Source: an uncultured Lachnospiraceae bacterium
GTDB lineage: Bacteria > Bacillota > Clostridia > Lachnospirales > Lachnospiraceae
Length of the DNA: 64,000 nt
NCBI GenBank assembly: GCA_945833775.1
Contig: CAMAGI010000001.1
Location: 1 to 64,000 of the forward strand
Direction of reading: 5' to 3'
The position numbers were made by a program, and so were the translations under genes. Positions 1-9,002 of the stretch are shown piece after piece. The notes under the pieces were generated by a model, which saw nothing but the letters and a program-made list of their open reading frames with translations, was not told the origin of the DNA and did no database searches. Position 1 is the first letter of the stretch; every line of letters begins with the position of its first letter.

Positions 1-203
1 CCGCCCAGGAAAGAAATGACAAAGCCTGCAACAATAGCGGTGTAAATACCACGCTCCGGCGTTACACCGGAGGCCAGAGCCAATGCGATAGAAAGCGGCA
101 GTGCAATAATCGCTACGATTATTCCCGCAATTACATCCTTCACAAACTGCTCTTTCGTGTAGGTTTTCATGACAGAAAAAAGCTTCGGTTTCAATTTGTC
201 CAT
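1..203 (-). CDS. SulP-family inorganic anion transporter, N-terminal fragment (runs off the window)
   Basis: Minus-strand translation MDKLKPKLFSVMKTYTKEQFVKDVIAGIIVAIIALPLSIALALASGVTPERGIYTAIVAGFVISFLGG, typical SulP N-terminus; GAGAGGA RBS upstream of ATG at 203. Confidence 0.88.
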   Translation of the reverse strand, partial: MDKLKPKLFSVMKTYTKEQFVKDVIAGIIVAIIALPLSIALALASGVTPERGIYTAIVAGFVISFLG

Positions 204-221
204 TTTGATTTCCTCTCGGGT

Positions 222-272
222 AAATAAAAATCCGTGGAAACGAAAACAATCCCGCTTTCGTTTGACACGGAC
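222..272 (-). terminator. Intrinsic terminator / 5'-leader hairpin directly upstream of the SulP gene
   Basis: Minus: TCCGTGtcAAACGAAAgcgggattgTTTTCGTTTccACGGATTTTTATTT. Confidence 0.7.
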
Positions 273-275
273 TTT

Positions 276-304
276 ATATTATGCCTTTTTGTTTTTCTTT
301 GCAA
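276..304 (-). promoter_or_regulatory. Candidate sigma-A promoter for SulP gene
   Basis: Minus: TTGCAA - 17 nt - TAATAT, just upstream of the leader hairpin. Confidence 0.5.
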
Positions 305-331
305 TATATATTTTAGAAAAATTTTAGAATT

Positions 332-1786
332 TTAAGGTTCCTCATCGGTTTTGTCCACCATTTTACCAAAATAATAAAATCCGCGGCATTCATCCAGGCT
401 CACAGGTACAATTTGTCCGATCAAATCCGCTGTCCCTGGAAAATGAACCAGCATATTGTCGGACAATCTTCCGGTCACATAGGAGGGGTCATTTTCGTTT
501 ACCTCTTCCACCAGTGCGTCCACAACCTTGCCCTGAAGCCTTGCTGCACGTATTTTGGCCGTATCCTGAACGGTTTTCAGCACTCTGTCAAAGCCTTCCT
601 TCACGAGCTCTTCCGGGACCTGATTCTCCATAGTCGCTGCGGGAGTTCCGGTTCGCTTGGAATAAATAAATGTAAAGGCATTGTCGTACTGAACCTTTCG
701 GATGACATCGATGGTTTCATCCACATCCTCTGCAGTCTCCCCCGGGAAGCCGACAATGATATCCGTCGTGATTGCCACATCCGGAAGTTCCCGTCGGATT
801 TTCCCGGCAAGCTCCAGATACTGCTCCTTCGTATATCTTCTGTTCATAGCGGTCAGGATTCTGGTTGACCCTGACTGAAGAGGAAGATGAATGTGGCGAC
901 AGATTTTCCTGGATTGTTTCATCACTTCAATCAAATCATCGGAGAGGTCCTTGGGATGGGGTGTCATGAAACGAATGCGTTCCAAACCTTCAATCTTCTC
1001 AATCTCCTGAAGAAGTTTTGCAAAGGAAACCGGCTCCTCCAGATTTTTACCATAAGAGTTGACATTCTGACCCAACAGCATGACCTCAACTACACCGTCC
1101 TGCACAAGACCTTCGATCTCCCGAATGATGTCTTTTGGATTTCGGCTTCTCTCCCGTCCCCGCACATAAGGAACGATGCAATAGCTGCAGAAATTATTGC
1201 AGCCGAACATGATATTAATTCCCGATTTGAAAGGATACTTACGCTCCACGGGGAGATCTTCCACAATTTTGTCCGTATCCTGCCAGATGTCGATCACTGT
1301 TTCCTGCTGTTCAAACATGGCACAGATCAGTTCCGCCAGCTTAAAAATGTTGTGCGTTCCGAAGATCAGATCCACAAAGCGGTAACTGTTTCGTATTTTT
1401 TCAATCACCGAACTCTCCTGCATCATGCAGCCGCACAGCGCAATCTTCATATGCGGATTTCTCTTCTTGTAGCCATTCAGCACCCCCAGTCTTCCATAGA
1501 CCTTCTGATTGGCATTGTCACGCACCGTACAGGTATTGTAGATGACAAAATCCGCGTTTTCCTCCGCAATGCACTGATATCCGATCTTCTCCAGAATTCC
1601 CACAAGCTTTTCGGAATCCCTGGCATTCATCTGACACCCGAAGGTGGTGACACAACAGGTGGGCGTTCTACCCAGCTTCTCGGCTAAAGATGAGACGTAT
1701 CCGGACGCCTTTTCCATGTATCGGTATTGTCTGTCGGTCTCCTGCGCATATTTTTCGGAATCGGTAAGCGTCTTCTTTTCGTCCAT
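332..1786 (-). CDS. miaB: tRNA-2-methylthio-N6-dimethylallyladenosine synthase MiaB
   Basis: UPF0004 + radical SAM (FGCNNFCSYCIVPYVRG) + TRAM-like end; TTFGCQMNARDSE motif. Confidence 0.97.
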   Translation of the reverse strand: MDEKKTLTDSEKYAQETDRQYRYMEKASGYVSSLAEKLGRTPTCCVTTFGCQMNARDSEKLVGILEKIGYQCIAEENADFVIYNTCTVRDNANQKVYGRLGVLNGYKKRNPHMKIALCGCMMQESSVIEKIRNSYRFVDLIFGTHNIFKLAELICAMFEQQETVIDIWQDTDKIVEDLPVERKYPFKSGINIMFGCNNFCSYCIVPYVRGRERSRNPKDIIREIEGLVQDGVVEVMLLGQNVNSYGKNLEEPVSFAKLLQEIEKIEGLERIRFMTPHPKDLSDDLIEVMKQSRKICRHIHLPLQSGSTRILTAMNRRYTKEQYLELAGKIRRELPDVAITTDIIVGFPGETAEDVDETIDVIRKVQYDNAFTFIYSKRTGTPAATMENQVPEELVKEGFDRVLKTVQDTAKIRAARLQGKVVDALVEEVNENDPSYVTGRLSDNMLVHFPGTADLIGQIVPVSLDECRGFYYFGKMVDKTDEEP

Positions 1787-1792
1787 AAAAGA

Positions 1793-3028
1793 CTAAATCT
1801 CCTCTTCATATTCTTCCGCAATTCGGATGAGCAGCCCGGTGATCTTCTCCATGGACTGTACACTCACATACTCGTATTTTCCGTGGAAATTCTCACCGCC
1901 TGCACACAGATTCGGACAGGGAAGTCCCAGAAAGGACAGCCTTGCCCCATCGGTACCACCCCGGATGGGTGTCACCTTCGGCTCAATCCCCATCTCCTTC
2001 ATCACACACTTCACACGTTCGATCAGATGCATGTTGGATTCCATGATTTCTCTCATGTTATAGTAGGAATCCTGCAGTTTCACTTCCACACATCCCTCTC
2101 CGTATTTTGCATTCAGAAATTCCTGCACCTGCAAAAGGAGCTCCTTCTTGTGCTCAAACAGTATTCTGTCATGATCACGTATAATATAGTCCATCGTGGT
2201 TTCTTCCACATCTCCCGCAATCCTGTCCACATGAAAGAAGCCCTCATACCCTTCTGTGTACATGGGATTTTGTTCCACCGGAAGCATACTCTGAAATTCC
2301 TGTGCAATCAGGATGGCATTCCTCATTTTTCCTTTAGCGGAGCCGGGATGCACGCTTCTCCCATGGATGCAAACACGGGCACCGGCTGCATTAAAATTCT
2401 CATATTCCAACTCGCCCAGTGCACCGCCGTCCACCGTATAGGCAAAATCCGCTCCGAACAGTGAAATATCAAAAAAGTCCGCACCCCGCCCGATTTCTTC
2501 ATCCGGTGTAAATGCGATCCGAATTTTACCGTGGCGTACCTCCGGGTGTGAAAGAAGGTACTCTGCCATTCCCATAATCTCAGCGATTCCTGCTTTGTCA
2601 TCGGCTCCGAGAAGTGTCGTTCCGTCGGTCACAACGAGATCATCCCCCAGATATCCCTTAAGCTCCGGAAAATCTTCCACCTTCAAAACGATCTTCTCAT
2701 CCTCGTTTAACAGGATATCACCGCCGTCATAACGGGTAACTATCCGGGGCTTAACATTGGCACCGGACACTGCCGGCGAGGTATCCATGTGAGCGATAAG
2801 CCCCATCACTTTACGTTTTTCTAGCCCCACAGAAGCAGGAATCGTACCATACACATAACAGTGTTCACGGTCATAGGTGATCTCCGTCATCCCCATGTCT
2901 TCCATTTCCCGAACCAGCAATCCTGCAAGATCATGCTGTTTCATTGTGCTGGGAGTTGTCACGGATTCGTCCTCCGACCGGGTATCCATCCGGACATAGC
3001 GCAAAAATTTATCAAGCGTAGTCGTCAT
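1793..3028 (-). CDS. pepT: Peptidase T (tripeptide aminopeptidase)
   Basis: M20 family motifs [29 protein letters not shown]. Confidence 0.97.
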   Translation of the reverse strand: MTTTLDKFLRYVRMDTRSEDESVTTPSTMKQHDLAGLLVREMEDMGMTEITYDREHCYVYGTIPASVGLEKRKVMGLIAHMDTSPAVSGANVKPRIVTRYDGGDILLNEDEKIVLKVEDFPELKGYLGDDLVVTDGTTLLGADDKAGIAEIMGMAEYLLSHPEVRHGKIRIAFTPDEEIGRGADFFDISLFGADFAYTVDGGALGELEYENFNAAGARVCIHGRSVHPGSAKGKMRNAILIAQEFQSMLPVEQNPMYTEGYEGFFHVDRIAGDVEETTMDYIIRDHDRILFEHKKELLLQVQEFLNAKYGEGCVEVKLQDSYYNMREIMESNMHLIERVKCVMKEMGIEPKVTPIRGGTDGARLSFLGLPCPNLCAGGENFHGKYEYVSVQSMEKITGLLIRIAEEYEEEI

Positions 3029-3102
3029 ATCATTGTCCTCATTCTTCCGATTTTCCCGTATCTTCCCTCTTGCGGAAATGTTTCAGAAAGATACGCACAG
3101 AT

Positions 3103-3132
3103 ATTATACTGCTTGTCCCTATTCCGATGCAA
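3103..3132 (-). promoter_or_regulatory. Candidate sigma-A promoter for pepT
   Basis: Minus: TTGCAT - 18 nt - TATAAT. Confidence 0.5.
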
Positions 3133-3170
3133 GCCGATTTGACAATTCCAAAATGTGGTATTATTAAGAT

Positions 3171-4532
3171 CTACCTGAAATTTCTTCGATCATATGCGAG
3201 AAGATCCCTGCAGGCCTCCCCGGAGAGGTACAACACACAGATCAGGTTCGGAACGGCCATCAGCGCGTTGCAGATATCCGCAAAGCTCCACACCGCCTTC
3301 AGAGAACAGACCGCTCCCGCATAGGCGGTGAAACCGTACAGAAAACGATAGAGTGTACGGCTGCGAACCCCGAACAAAAATTCAAAGGCCCGCTCCCCCT
3401 GATAGGCCCATCCCACAATCGTAGCAAAGGCAAACAATACGATACAGACACTGACAAAGCTCCCGCCCCATTTTCCAAGCACGGATTCGAATGCTTTCAC
3501 CGTGAGTCCCGTCCCCATATCCGCCGCCCCCGGAAATGCCATGACTCCGGAACATCCAAGTGCAAGAGCCGTGACAAAACAAATGACGCAGGTATCCAAA
3601 AACACCCCCGTCATACTGATATATCCCTGCTTCACATATTCTTTTGTCCCGGTTGCAGCCGCACTGATCCCTGCAGCTCCCAACCCTGCTTCATTGGAAA
3701 AAACACCTCTTGAAACGCCAAACCGAATGGCGTCTGTCATATGAGCCGTAACACTTCCGAACAAACCGCCTGTGACCGCTTGCGGCACAAAGGCGCCGAC
3801 CGTCATGGCGGTAAGTGTCTCCGGAATCCTGTCCAAATGAACGCCGATCACCGCAAGGCATCCAATCAGGTAGAAAATGCCCATGAAAGGTACCACAACC
3901 TGCGTCACCTTTGAAATAACCCCGATTCCTCCCAGCACAACAAGAATGGTAAGAATTGTGACAGCCAGTCCTGTTTTCTCATTGGAAATTCCAAAGCTTA
4001 CCAGAAGGGACTCCGCAATGGAGTTGGACTGCGTCATATTGCCCATACCAAAGGAAGCCAACACCGCAAACAAAGCGAATGCTTTTCCCAGCATCCCTCC
4101 GACGCCTCTGTGAAGAGCACATCCACGCAGGGTATACATGGGACCGCCCACCGGTTCCCCCAGGGAATTCGTCGTCCGGTATTTTACGGACAAGAGGCTT
4201 TCCACAAGCTTCACCGCCATCCCCAGAAGGCTTGCCGTCACCATCCAGAAGACCGCTCCCGGGCCGCCGAGCGCCATCGCAGTTGTCACACCTACGATGT
4301 TACCCGTCCCGATGGTCGCTGCAAGTTCTGTCATCAGGGACGCATAGGGCGAAATCCCCTCTGTTTTGTTGTCCCTCCCGTCACCACAAAAGGCACACCG
4401 AAACGCAAACAACAATCTTCTTAAGGGAAGGAAATGTAACCGAAGCATCAGATACATTCCCGTTCCCAATAAGAGAGTAAGCATCCCCGGTCCCCAAACG
4501 ATTTTCTCGGCTTCTTCCAACAGCTTATTCAT
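3171..4532 (-). CDS. Sodium:alanine/amino-acid symporter (AGCS family)
   Basis: Multi-TM; ATIGTGNIVGVTTAMALGGPGAVFWMV and GVFSNEAGLGAAG signatures. Confidence 0.95.
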   Translation of the reverse strand: MNKLLEEAEKIVWGPGMLTLLLGTGMYLMLRLHFLPLRRLLFAFRCAFCGDGRDNKTEGISPYASLMTELAATIGTGNIVGVTTAMALGGPGAVFWMVTASLLGMAVKLVESLLSVKYRTTNSLGEPVGGPMYTLRGCALHRGVGGMLGKAFALFAVLASFGMGNMTQSNSIAESLLVSFGISNEKTGLAVTILTILVVLGGIGVISKVTQVVVPFMGIFYLIGCLAVIGVHLDRIPETLTAMTVGAFVPQAVTGGLFGSVTAHMTDAIRFGVSRGVFSNEAGLGAAGISAAATGTKEYVKQGYISMTGVFLDTCVICFVTALALGCSGVMAFPGAADMGTGLTVKAFESVLGKWGGSFVSVCIVLFAFATIVGWAYQGERAFEFLFGVRSRTLYRFLYGFTAYAGAVCSLKAVWSFADICNALMAVPNLICVLYLSGEACRDLLAYDRRNFR

Positions 4533-4604
4533 GCTGCCACCCTGGCATATTCGTTAGAATAGTATACGGGGATGACCAATGGATTATGACGACAGTTCAT
4601 TCCA

Positions 4605-5213
4605 TTAATAATTGATACCCTGAATTGCAAGTCTTCCGTCTACGACGCCGAATATCATATTGGGGCGACCGTTCGTCGACAGTGCAAATCCTGCCATACT
4701 TGGTGAGAGACTGTTTTCATCCGCATTTTTGATGGATTCCTCCATCTGTACAGTAAAGATTTTCTCCTCTCCCAGTGCAATCAGTTCCTCCGCGCTCGTT
4801 ACGCTGACCCCGCCATCGGTGAAACCGACATACAGAGGATACGACGCAAGATCTGCCAGAGCCTCCATATCCCGGTTGGCTACAGCCTCTTTGATCTTCC
4901 GGGCATAGGCAACAACAGCTTCGTTGTCCACGGAGAAATTATCCTCATATTCCGCAACCAGATCTTGCTTCATCTTTTCCTCCGACGCGCTTTCCGATCC
5001 CTCTTTCTCTGCCACGGTACTTTCCGTTGTCTGCGATTCTTCCTCCGACTGCCTCGTTTCCTCCGGGTCTTGCTTCTGCGTGCTTTCCGGGATCGTTTCC
5101 CAGGTCTCCTGCTCCGTGTTTTGAGCCGGTGTACGGGCATCGCTATTTCCACATGCCAGCAAGCCAAACGATAAAGTTCCGACAATCCATAACATCAATA
5201 TTTTCTTTTTCAT
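4605..5213 (-). CDS. Putative lipoprotein, NTF2-like C-terminal region
   Basis: Lipobox LSFGLLAC near N-terminus, low-complexity acidic linker, compact C-terminal domain; start at MKKKILMLW. Confidence 0.7.
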   Translation of the reverse strand: MKKKILMLWIVGTLSFGLLACGNSDARTPAQNTEQETWETIPESTQKQDPEETRQSEEESQTTESTVAEKEGSESASEEKMKQDLVAEYEDNFSVDNEAVVAYARKIKEAVANRDMEALADLASYPLYVGFTDGGVSVTSAEELIALGEEKIFTVQMEESIKNADENSLSPSMAGFALSTNGRPNMIFGVVDGRLAIQGINY

Positions 5214-5254
5214 ATCTTCTGCTCCTCTCACACAAATACGGAATATGCTTTTCC

Positions 5255-6130
5255 TTAGCGGTCAATCTCAAATTCTACCATTCCGGCACTGCCCGGAGCA
5301 ACCTCATATTTATCAAACACAATCACAGGGTTTCCTGCCTGATTGATATAGAATTTCACAGCATCATCTATGCCGGTGAAGCCACCCTCCCCGGGATCGA
5401 AGAAAACCTCTCCCGTCGCTGTTCTTTGTTTCATCTGAGTCTGAATATCGGCATTTACAATATTCACATAATCCTCTCCGAGAAGGTCTTCTAAGGTAAC
5501 GAGTTTTTCCTCCCTCAGGTCCAGATTGTAATATCTTGTCTCATTGCAGCCGGAGTTCCAGTTTTCAGAACCGGTAACCGTAAAGGAGAGATAATCGTCT
5601 GTCTGAGACAAAATCGCATAATCAACTTTGATTGCAATGTTATGAGCTTCCCATTCTTCCTGGGTTCCACCGGTTTCCAGGAAAGCTTTTTTGTATTCCT
5701 CTGCTCTCGCTATTGCCTCCCGGCTATACTGTTCGCAAAGCTCATAAATCTCCTGATTGACAGCATCCGTAAGACCGTTTGTATCCTCCGAAATCATCTC
5801 CACACCGGGGATATCCACCGAAATGCTCAAATCATCATTCTCCTGTACATAGGTACGGAAGGTAAGGATGCGGGCTACCGATCCGAGTACCGGTATATTC
5901 TCCATCGCATTAGCAACCACCGGCGATGTATTCAGGACAACCAAAAATGCCGCAGCAACAGCCGCTGCTGTCGAACATCTTCGCATCATCACCTTATGTC
6001 TCTCTCTTCCTTTCTCCTGCTTTGCATCCTCAATCACTGATTTTAAGGATTCAATCTGTTCACTGTTCATCTGCATATTTTCATATTCCTTTCTCAATGC
6101 ATTCAATTTTTCAGAATTGGTCTTGTCCAT
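5255..6130 (-). CDS. RsiV-like anti-sigma factor (DUF3298/DUF4163-type extracellular domain)
   Basis: Single TM after cytoplasmic N-terminus; NLDLREEKLVTLEDLLGEDY; adjacent to ECF sigma gene. Confidence 0.82.
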   Translation of the reverse strand: MDKTNSEKLNALRKEYENMQMNSEQIESLKSVIEDAKQEKGRERHKVMMRRCSTAAAVAAAFLVVLNTSPVVANAMENIPVLGSVARILTFRTYVQENDDLSISVDIPGVEMISEDTNGLTDAVNQEIYELCEQYSREAIARAEEYKKAFLETGGTQEEWEAHNIAIKVDYAILSQTDDYLSFTVTGSENWNSGCNETRYYNLDLREEKLVTLEDLLGEDYVNIVNADIQTQMKQRTATGEVFFDPGEGGFTGIDDAVKFYINQAGNPVIVFDKYEVAPGSAGMVEFEIDR

Positions 6131-6150
6131 AATATTCTCCTGTCTGCTCC

Positions 6151-6648
6151 TTACGATTCGCACTGCCATGCATCTGTCAATTCCAGTTTCATCTTTTTCA
6201 GGCCCCGATAAAGCCGGCTCTTAATGGTACTTACGTTTTCACCAAGTATCTCCGCAATCTCACTCAGCTTCAATTCTTCAAAAAAGCGCAATTCTATGAC
6301 TGCCTTATCTTCTCTGGACATGGAATTCAGTGCTCTTTGTAAATCGATATCCTCGTAGACATCCTCCTGTCCGGCTTCCACAGTGATCTCCCCCAAAGAA
6401 GACTCTCGCTGTTTTTTGATCACCGTAAATGTTTCATTCAGCATAATGCGATAAATCCAGGTTTTGGCATACTCTGCATTTTTCAGACTGTCGCTGTTTA
6501 AGATCGCCTTGTACGCACCGTTTTGTACAATGTCCTGCGCATCCGCTTCATTTTGGGTATAGCTGTAAGCCAGACGATAATAGCGATCATAGTTTTCCAA
6601 CAGGATCTCTTCGATCCGTTTCGCTGTTTCGCGGTTTTTATGCTTCAT
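6151..6648 (-). CDS. RNA polymerase sigma-70 family, ECF subfamily (SigV-like)
   Basis: Region 2 (AYSYTQNEADAQDIVQNGAYKA) and region 4 (ELRFFEELKLSEIAEILGENVSTIKSRLYRGLKKMK). Confidence 0.92.
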   Translation of the reverse strand: MKHKNRETAKRIEEILLENYDRYYRLAYSYTQNEADAQDIVQNGAYKAILNSDSLKNAEYAKTWIYRIMLNETFTVIKKQRESSLGEITVEAGQEDVYEDIDLQRALNSMSREDKAVIELRFFEELKLSEIAEILGENVSTIKSRLYRGLKKMKLELTDAWQCES

Positions 6649-6682
6649 CTGAATAAGTGCCTCCTTTCTTTCTCTTTATCTA

Positions 6683-6712
6683 TTAGATTCTCGGTATTCG
6701 CAGAAAGTTTCA
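6683..6712 (-). promoter_or_regulatory. Candidate ECF-type autoregulatory promoter of the sigma gene
   Basis: Minus: TGAAAC - 17 nt - AATCTAA, resembling SigV-type TGAAAC...CGTCTAA. Confidence 0.5.
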
Positions 6713-6851
6713 AATCATACAAAAAATGTTTTTTCTATTAGTAAACCATAGATTTATCAACTTGAGAACACTTTATTGAGGAATCCGTCTACACGTAAAG
6801 AAGAGGCAGAACAAAAACTCTGCCCCTTCATTTACCATAGATTTGTCAAAA

Positions 6852-7466
6852 TCAGTTCCCGCAATCTTCACACATGTCAAAGCCCGGATTGAATGCATAA
6901 AAATTCTTATCATCCAATCGATCGGTGGTCATTCTGAGTGCTTCTCCAAACCTCTGGAAGTGTACAATCTCACGGGCTCTGAGGAATTTGATCGGAGCAC
7001 ACACATCCGGTTCATGCACCAGACGCAGAATATTGTCGTAGGTACTTCTTGCCTTCTGCTCTGCCGCCATATCTTCGTACAGATCGGTAATAATGTCACC
7101 CTTTGACTGGAACTGATTCGCGTTGGATGGGATCCCGCCTGCCGCCTGGGGCCATATCCCGAGAGTATGGTCCACGTAGTACTTGTCAAAACCGCTTCGC
7201 CCAATCTCTTCCATGGATAGATTTCGGGTCAGTTGGTGTACGATAGCCCCAATCATCTCAAGATGCGCAAGTTCCTCCGTGCCGATATCGGTCAAAAGAC
7301 CGGCAACTTCCTTGTAGGGTGTTGCAAAGCGCTGAGACAAATAACGCATGCTTGCAGCCAATTCTCCGTCCGGTCCGCCAAACTGGGAGATAATTACCTG
7401 CGCAAGCTGCGCATTGGGTTCTTTGATGTTAACAGGAAACTGTAATCGTCTTTCATAAGTCCACAT
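6852..7466 (-). CDS. cotJC: Spore coat protein CotJC (Mn-catalase-like)
   Basis: MWTYERRLQFPVNIKEPNAQLAQVIISQFGGPDGELAASMRYLSQRF; TAATG overlap with cotJB. Confidence 0.95.
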   Translation of the reverse strand: MWTYERRLQFPVNIKEPNAQLAQVIISQFGGPDGELAASMRYLSQRFATPYKEVAGLLTDIGTEELAHLEMIGAIVHQLTRNLSMEEIGRSGFDKYYVDHTLGIWPQAAGGIPSNANQFQSKGDIITDLYEDMAAEQKARSTYDNILRLVHEPDVCAPIKFLRAREIVHFQRFGEALRMTTDRLDDKNFYAFNPGFDMCEDCGN

Positions 7467-7729
7467 TAACCGCACACTCCTTCCCACGGCAGAGGTGCCA
7501 TCCCCCACCGCCATTCTTTGTTACAATCCGAATCTTTTGCGGTAAGCGGGAAAAATTCCCTCGAGAACTCTCTGCTCAGCTGATCCTTGATATGCGCATA
7601 GTGGTTAAAATATTCCATAGCATTCCTGTCATTGGGATGAGTGTCCAGATACAGCATAAGCTCCACCATACAGAAAGACACGGTACCGATATCATTCAAC
7701 ATTTGCTCTTTGCATGCCATCATACACAT
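7466..7729 (-). CDS. cotJB: Spore coat protein CotJB
   Basis: DIGTVSFCMVELMLYLDTHPNDRNAMEYFNHY; between cotJA and cotJC. Confidence 0.93.
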   Translation of the reverse strand: MCMMACKEQMLNDIGTVSFCMVELMLYLDTHPNDRNAMEYFNHYAHIKDQLSREFSREFFPLTAKDSDCNKEWRWGMAPLPWEGVCG

Positions 7730-7905
7730 CTCCTTCCCGTGAAAGGTTTATTCAGTTCCGGGAAAATTGTACCCAGCTTGTAGGCCTTATCCAGATCTTC
7801 ATACATCGTATCAAAACGCTGCCAGGGAACATAAGCCATTGCGATGGGACGTTTTTCCCCACGCTTCACAACATGTTCGTCACACGAATAGTCCTGCATT
7901 TCCAC
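7720..7905 (-). CDS. cotJA: Spore coat associated protein CotJA
   Basis: IAMAYVPWQRFDTMYEDLDKAYKLGTIFPELNKPF. Confidence 0.92.
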   Translation of the reverse strand: MEMQDYSCDEHVVKRGEKRPIAMAYVPWQRFDTMYEDLDKAYKLGTIFPELNKPFTGRRCV

Positions 7906-7982
7906 TTTCCTTTCATATTTCTGTTTTGGGATTAATATATTTTATGTGATCTCTTCGTTACTGTTCCTAATGAACAGCATAT

Positions 7983-8018
7983 AAAAAGGACATTTCACCT
8001 TTTTGTGAAATGCCCTTA
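7983..8018 (-). terminator. Intrinsic terminator downstream of degV-family gene
   Basis: Minus: GGGCATTTCAC AAAAAG GTGAAATGTCC TTTTTAT. Confidence 0.85.
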
Positions 8019-8045
8019 CAACAACTCTTCGTTTCAAAAACTCTC

Positions 8046-8909
8046 TTACCGCTCCTTCCCCATGAAGAAGAGAGCAATCAGACCGGGACCGGTATGGGAA
8101 CCGATGACCGGACCAAGACTGTTGATCATAAAATTCTCAATTCCGAATCGCTCACGGATCAAATCCCGCACATATTCTGCTTCCTCCAATGCATCTCCGT
8201 GGCTGATCATCACGCAATCATTGGTGCCGGTAAAGCCGGCGGTTTTCTCTTCCATGTAATCCACCAGTGCCTGCAAAGACTTTTTCCTTCCGCGCACCTT
8301 ACCGATGTTGATCAAATGTCCTTCATTATCCACATGAAGCTTCGGTTTGATGCTCGCAAGCGTTCCGATGACAGCCGTTGCTCTGCTGACTCTTCCTCCG
8401 CGGAACAGGTGAAACAGATCATCCACCGTAAACACATGAACTACGTTCAATTTGTTGTCCTCAACCCACTTGGCAACCTCATCCATGGAGGCACCCTGTT
8501 CCCGCAATTGTACTGCTTTGTAGACGATCAGGCCCTCTCCCATGGAGGCACAAAGCGTATCAATCACAATGATCCGACAGTCCGGAACTTCCTCCATCAC
8601 CTCCTCGGCAGCAATCCGCGCACTGTTGTAGCTGCCGCTTAAACCGGAGGAGAACGCCAGATAAAGAATCTCCTTCTCTACCTGCGAGAGCTTCTGTAAA
8701 AAAGTCTTTGCCTCCTCCGGATTGACCTGGGAAGTCGTCGGCATTTTCCCTGCTCTCATCATATCAAAAAAATCCTTTGGATCCAGTTCCTTACCCTGAC
8801 CGTAGGTGACCCCATCCAATATATAACTCAAATTCAGACAGGAAATATTGTGCTCTTCAAGATACTCCTTCGGAAGATCGGCGGTACTGTCCGTAACGAT
8901 TTTAAACAT
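8046..8909 (-). CDS. DegV family (fatty-acid-binding) protein
   Basis: MFKIVTDSTADLPKEYLEEHNI; TSQVNPEEAKTF; SSGLSGSYNSA. Confidence 0.95.
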   Translation of the reverse strand: MFKIVTDSTADLPKEYLEEHNISCLNLSYILDGVTYGQGKELDPKDFFDMMRAGKMPTTSQVNPEEAKTFLQKLSQVEKEILYLAFSSGLSGSYNSARIAAEEVMEEVPDCRIIVIDTLCASMGEGLIVYKAVQLREQGASMDEVAKWVEDNKLNVVHVFTVDDLFHLFRGGRVSRATAVIGTLASIKPKLHVDNEGHLINIGKVRGRKKSLQALVDYMEEKTAGFTGTNDCVMISHGDALEEAEYVRDLIRERFGIENFMINSLGPVIGSHTGPGLIALFFMGKER

Positions 8910-9002
8910 ATGTGTGCCTCCTGTTTCGAACGTTCTAATCAAATTTTATTTATTATAGCAAAACATTTGACATATTGCAACACCGAAACATAGTTTTAAA
9001 TA

